Assembly: GCA_027061625.1 (NCBI GenBank)
Contig: JAMOVF010000132.1
Span: 1-6,546 of the forward strand
Direction of reading: 5' to 3'
Length of the DNA stretch: 6,546 bases
DNA from: Deltaproteobacteria bacterium
GTDB taxonomy: Bacteria; Desulfobacterota; Dissulfuribacteria; Dissulfuribacterales; JALVPX01
Shown: piece by piece, positions 6,420 through 6,546 of the stretch
Layout: every line of letters starts with the position of its first letter
Numbering within the stretch: the stretch's first letter is position 1
Position numbers and translations under genes: made by a program
The notes under the pieces: generated by a model
Seen by the model: only the letters and a program-made list of their open reading frames with translations
Told to the model about the DNA's origin: nothing
Database searches by the model: none

Positions 6420-6546
6420 ATGAGCAAGAAGAAGTTTGAGCGTACGAAGCCACATGTAAACGTAGGTACGATAGGTCACATTGACCATGGCAAGACCACA
6501 TTGACAGCAGCCATAACGCGAGTATTGGCTGAGAAAGGTTGGGCGG
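6420..6546 (+). CDS. tuf: Elongation factor Tu, 5' part
   Basis: The first 42 codons of EF-Tu, the GTPase that delivers aminoacyl-tRNA to the ribosome; the gene runs off the right edge (full length is about 395-400 residues). The protein begins MSKKKFERTKPHVNVGTIG and carries the G1 nucleotide-binding motif GHIDHGKT (19-26), then TLTAAIT, all diagnostic. Ile replaces the more common Val in GH(V/I)DHGKT, a known variant. The start follows a purine-rich TAGGTAGGGG (6408-6417); AGGT at 6409-6412 gives a 7-base spacing, somewhat unlike the clean AGGAGG sites of the qmo genes. It lies 59 bases after tRNA-Thr(GGT) with no terminator between, so it is probably cotranscribed with the tRNAs, as in the proteobacterial tufB operon. 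Confidence 0.97.
   Translation, partial: MSKKKFERTKPHVNVGTIGHIDHGKTTLTAAITRVLAEKGWA

Overview
The window looks like chromosomal DNA from a bacterium that carries out dissimilatory sulfur metabolism, most likely a sulfate reducer of the Desulfobacterota (former Deltaproteobacteria). Three things point there. The 3' part of an adenylylsulfate reductase alpha subunit gene (aprA) is followed by a full qmoABC set. qmoC is a fused iron-sulfur/membrane-heme gene, which the Gram-positive Desulfotomaculum-type sulfate reducers normally lack. The tRNA genes encode CCA, and the tRNA-Thr/Tyr/Gly/Thr-tuf order is the one known from proteobacteria. Base composition is moderate, with no obvious foreign block. 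The genus cannot be fixed from the sequence; Thermodesulfovibrio-like lineages or sulfur oxidisers running the pathway in reverse are less likely alternatives.

Layout: 1-846 is the C-terminal 281 codons of aprA. 847-1035 is a regulatory junction holding a strong intrinsic terminator (895-930), a possible promoter overlapping it (906-935), and a long 23-position stem-loop (943-992) ahead of the qmoA ribosome-binding site. qmoA (1036-2280), qmoB (2280-4601) and qmoC (4614-5852) are tightly packed with strong Shine-Dalgarno sites and form one transcription unit, closed by an intrinsic terminator (5880-5911). A stable-RNA type promoter (5949-5976) then starts a second unit: tRNA-Thr(TGT), tRNA-Tyr(GTA), tRNA-Gly(TCC), tRNA-Thr(GGT) and the first 42 codons of tuf (EF-Tu), which runs off the right edge.

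How the genes work together: AprBA in the cytoplasm reduces APS to sulfite and AMP. QmoABC is the membrane complex thought to carry electrons from menaquinol to AprBA. QmoC holds the quinone/heme b part and two [4Fe-4S] clusters; QmoA and QmoB are HdrA-like flavoproteins; QmoB adds two ferredoxin-type clusters and an MvhD/FlpD-like tail. The tRNA-tuf unit is unrelated translation machinery that happens to lie next door.

No unknown gene system is present. The points most worth a second look are the aprA-qmoA junction, with its terminator and long RNA stem-loop, and the complete loss of HdrA-type cysteine ligands from the N-terminal and flavin regions of QmoB while QmoA keeps them.
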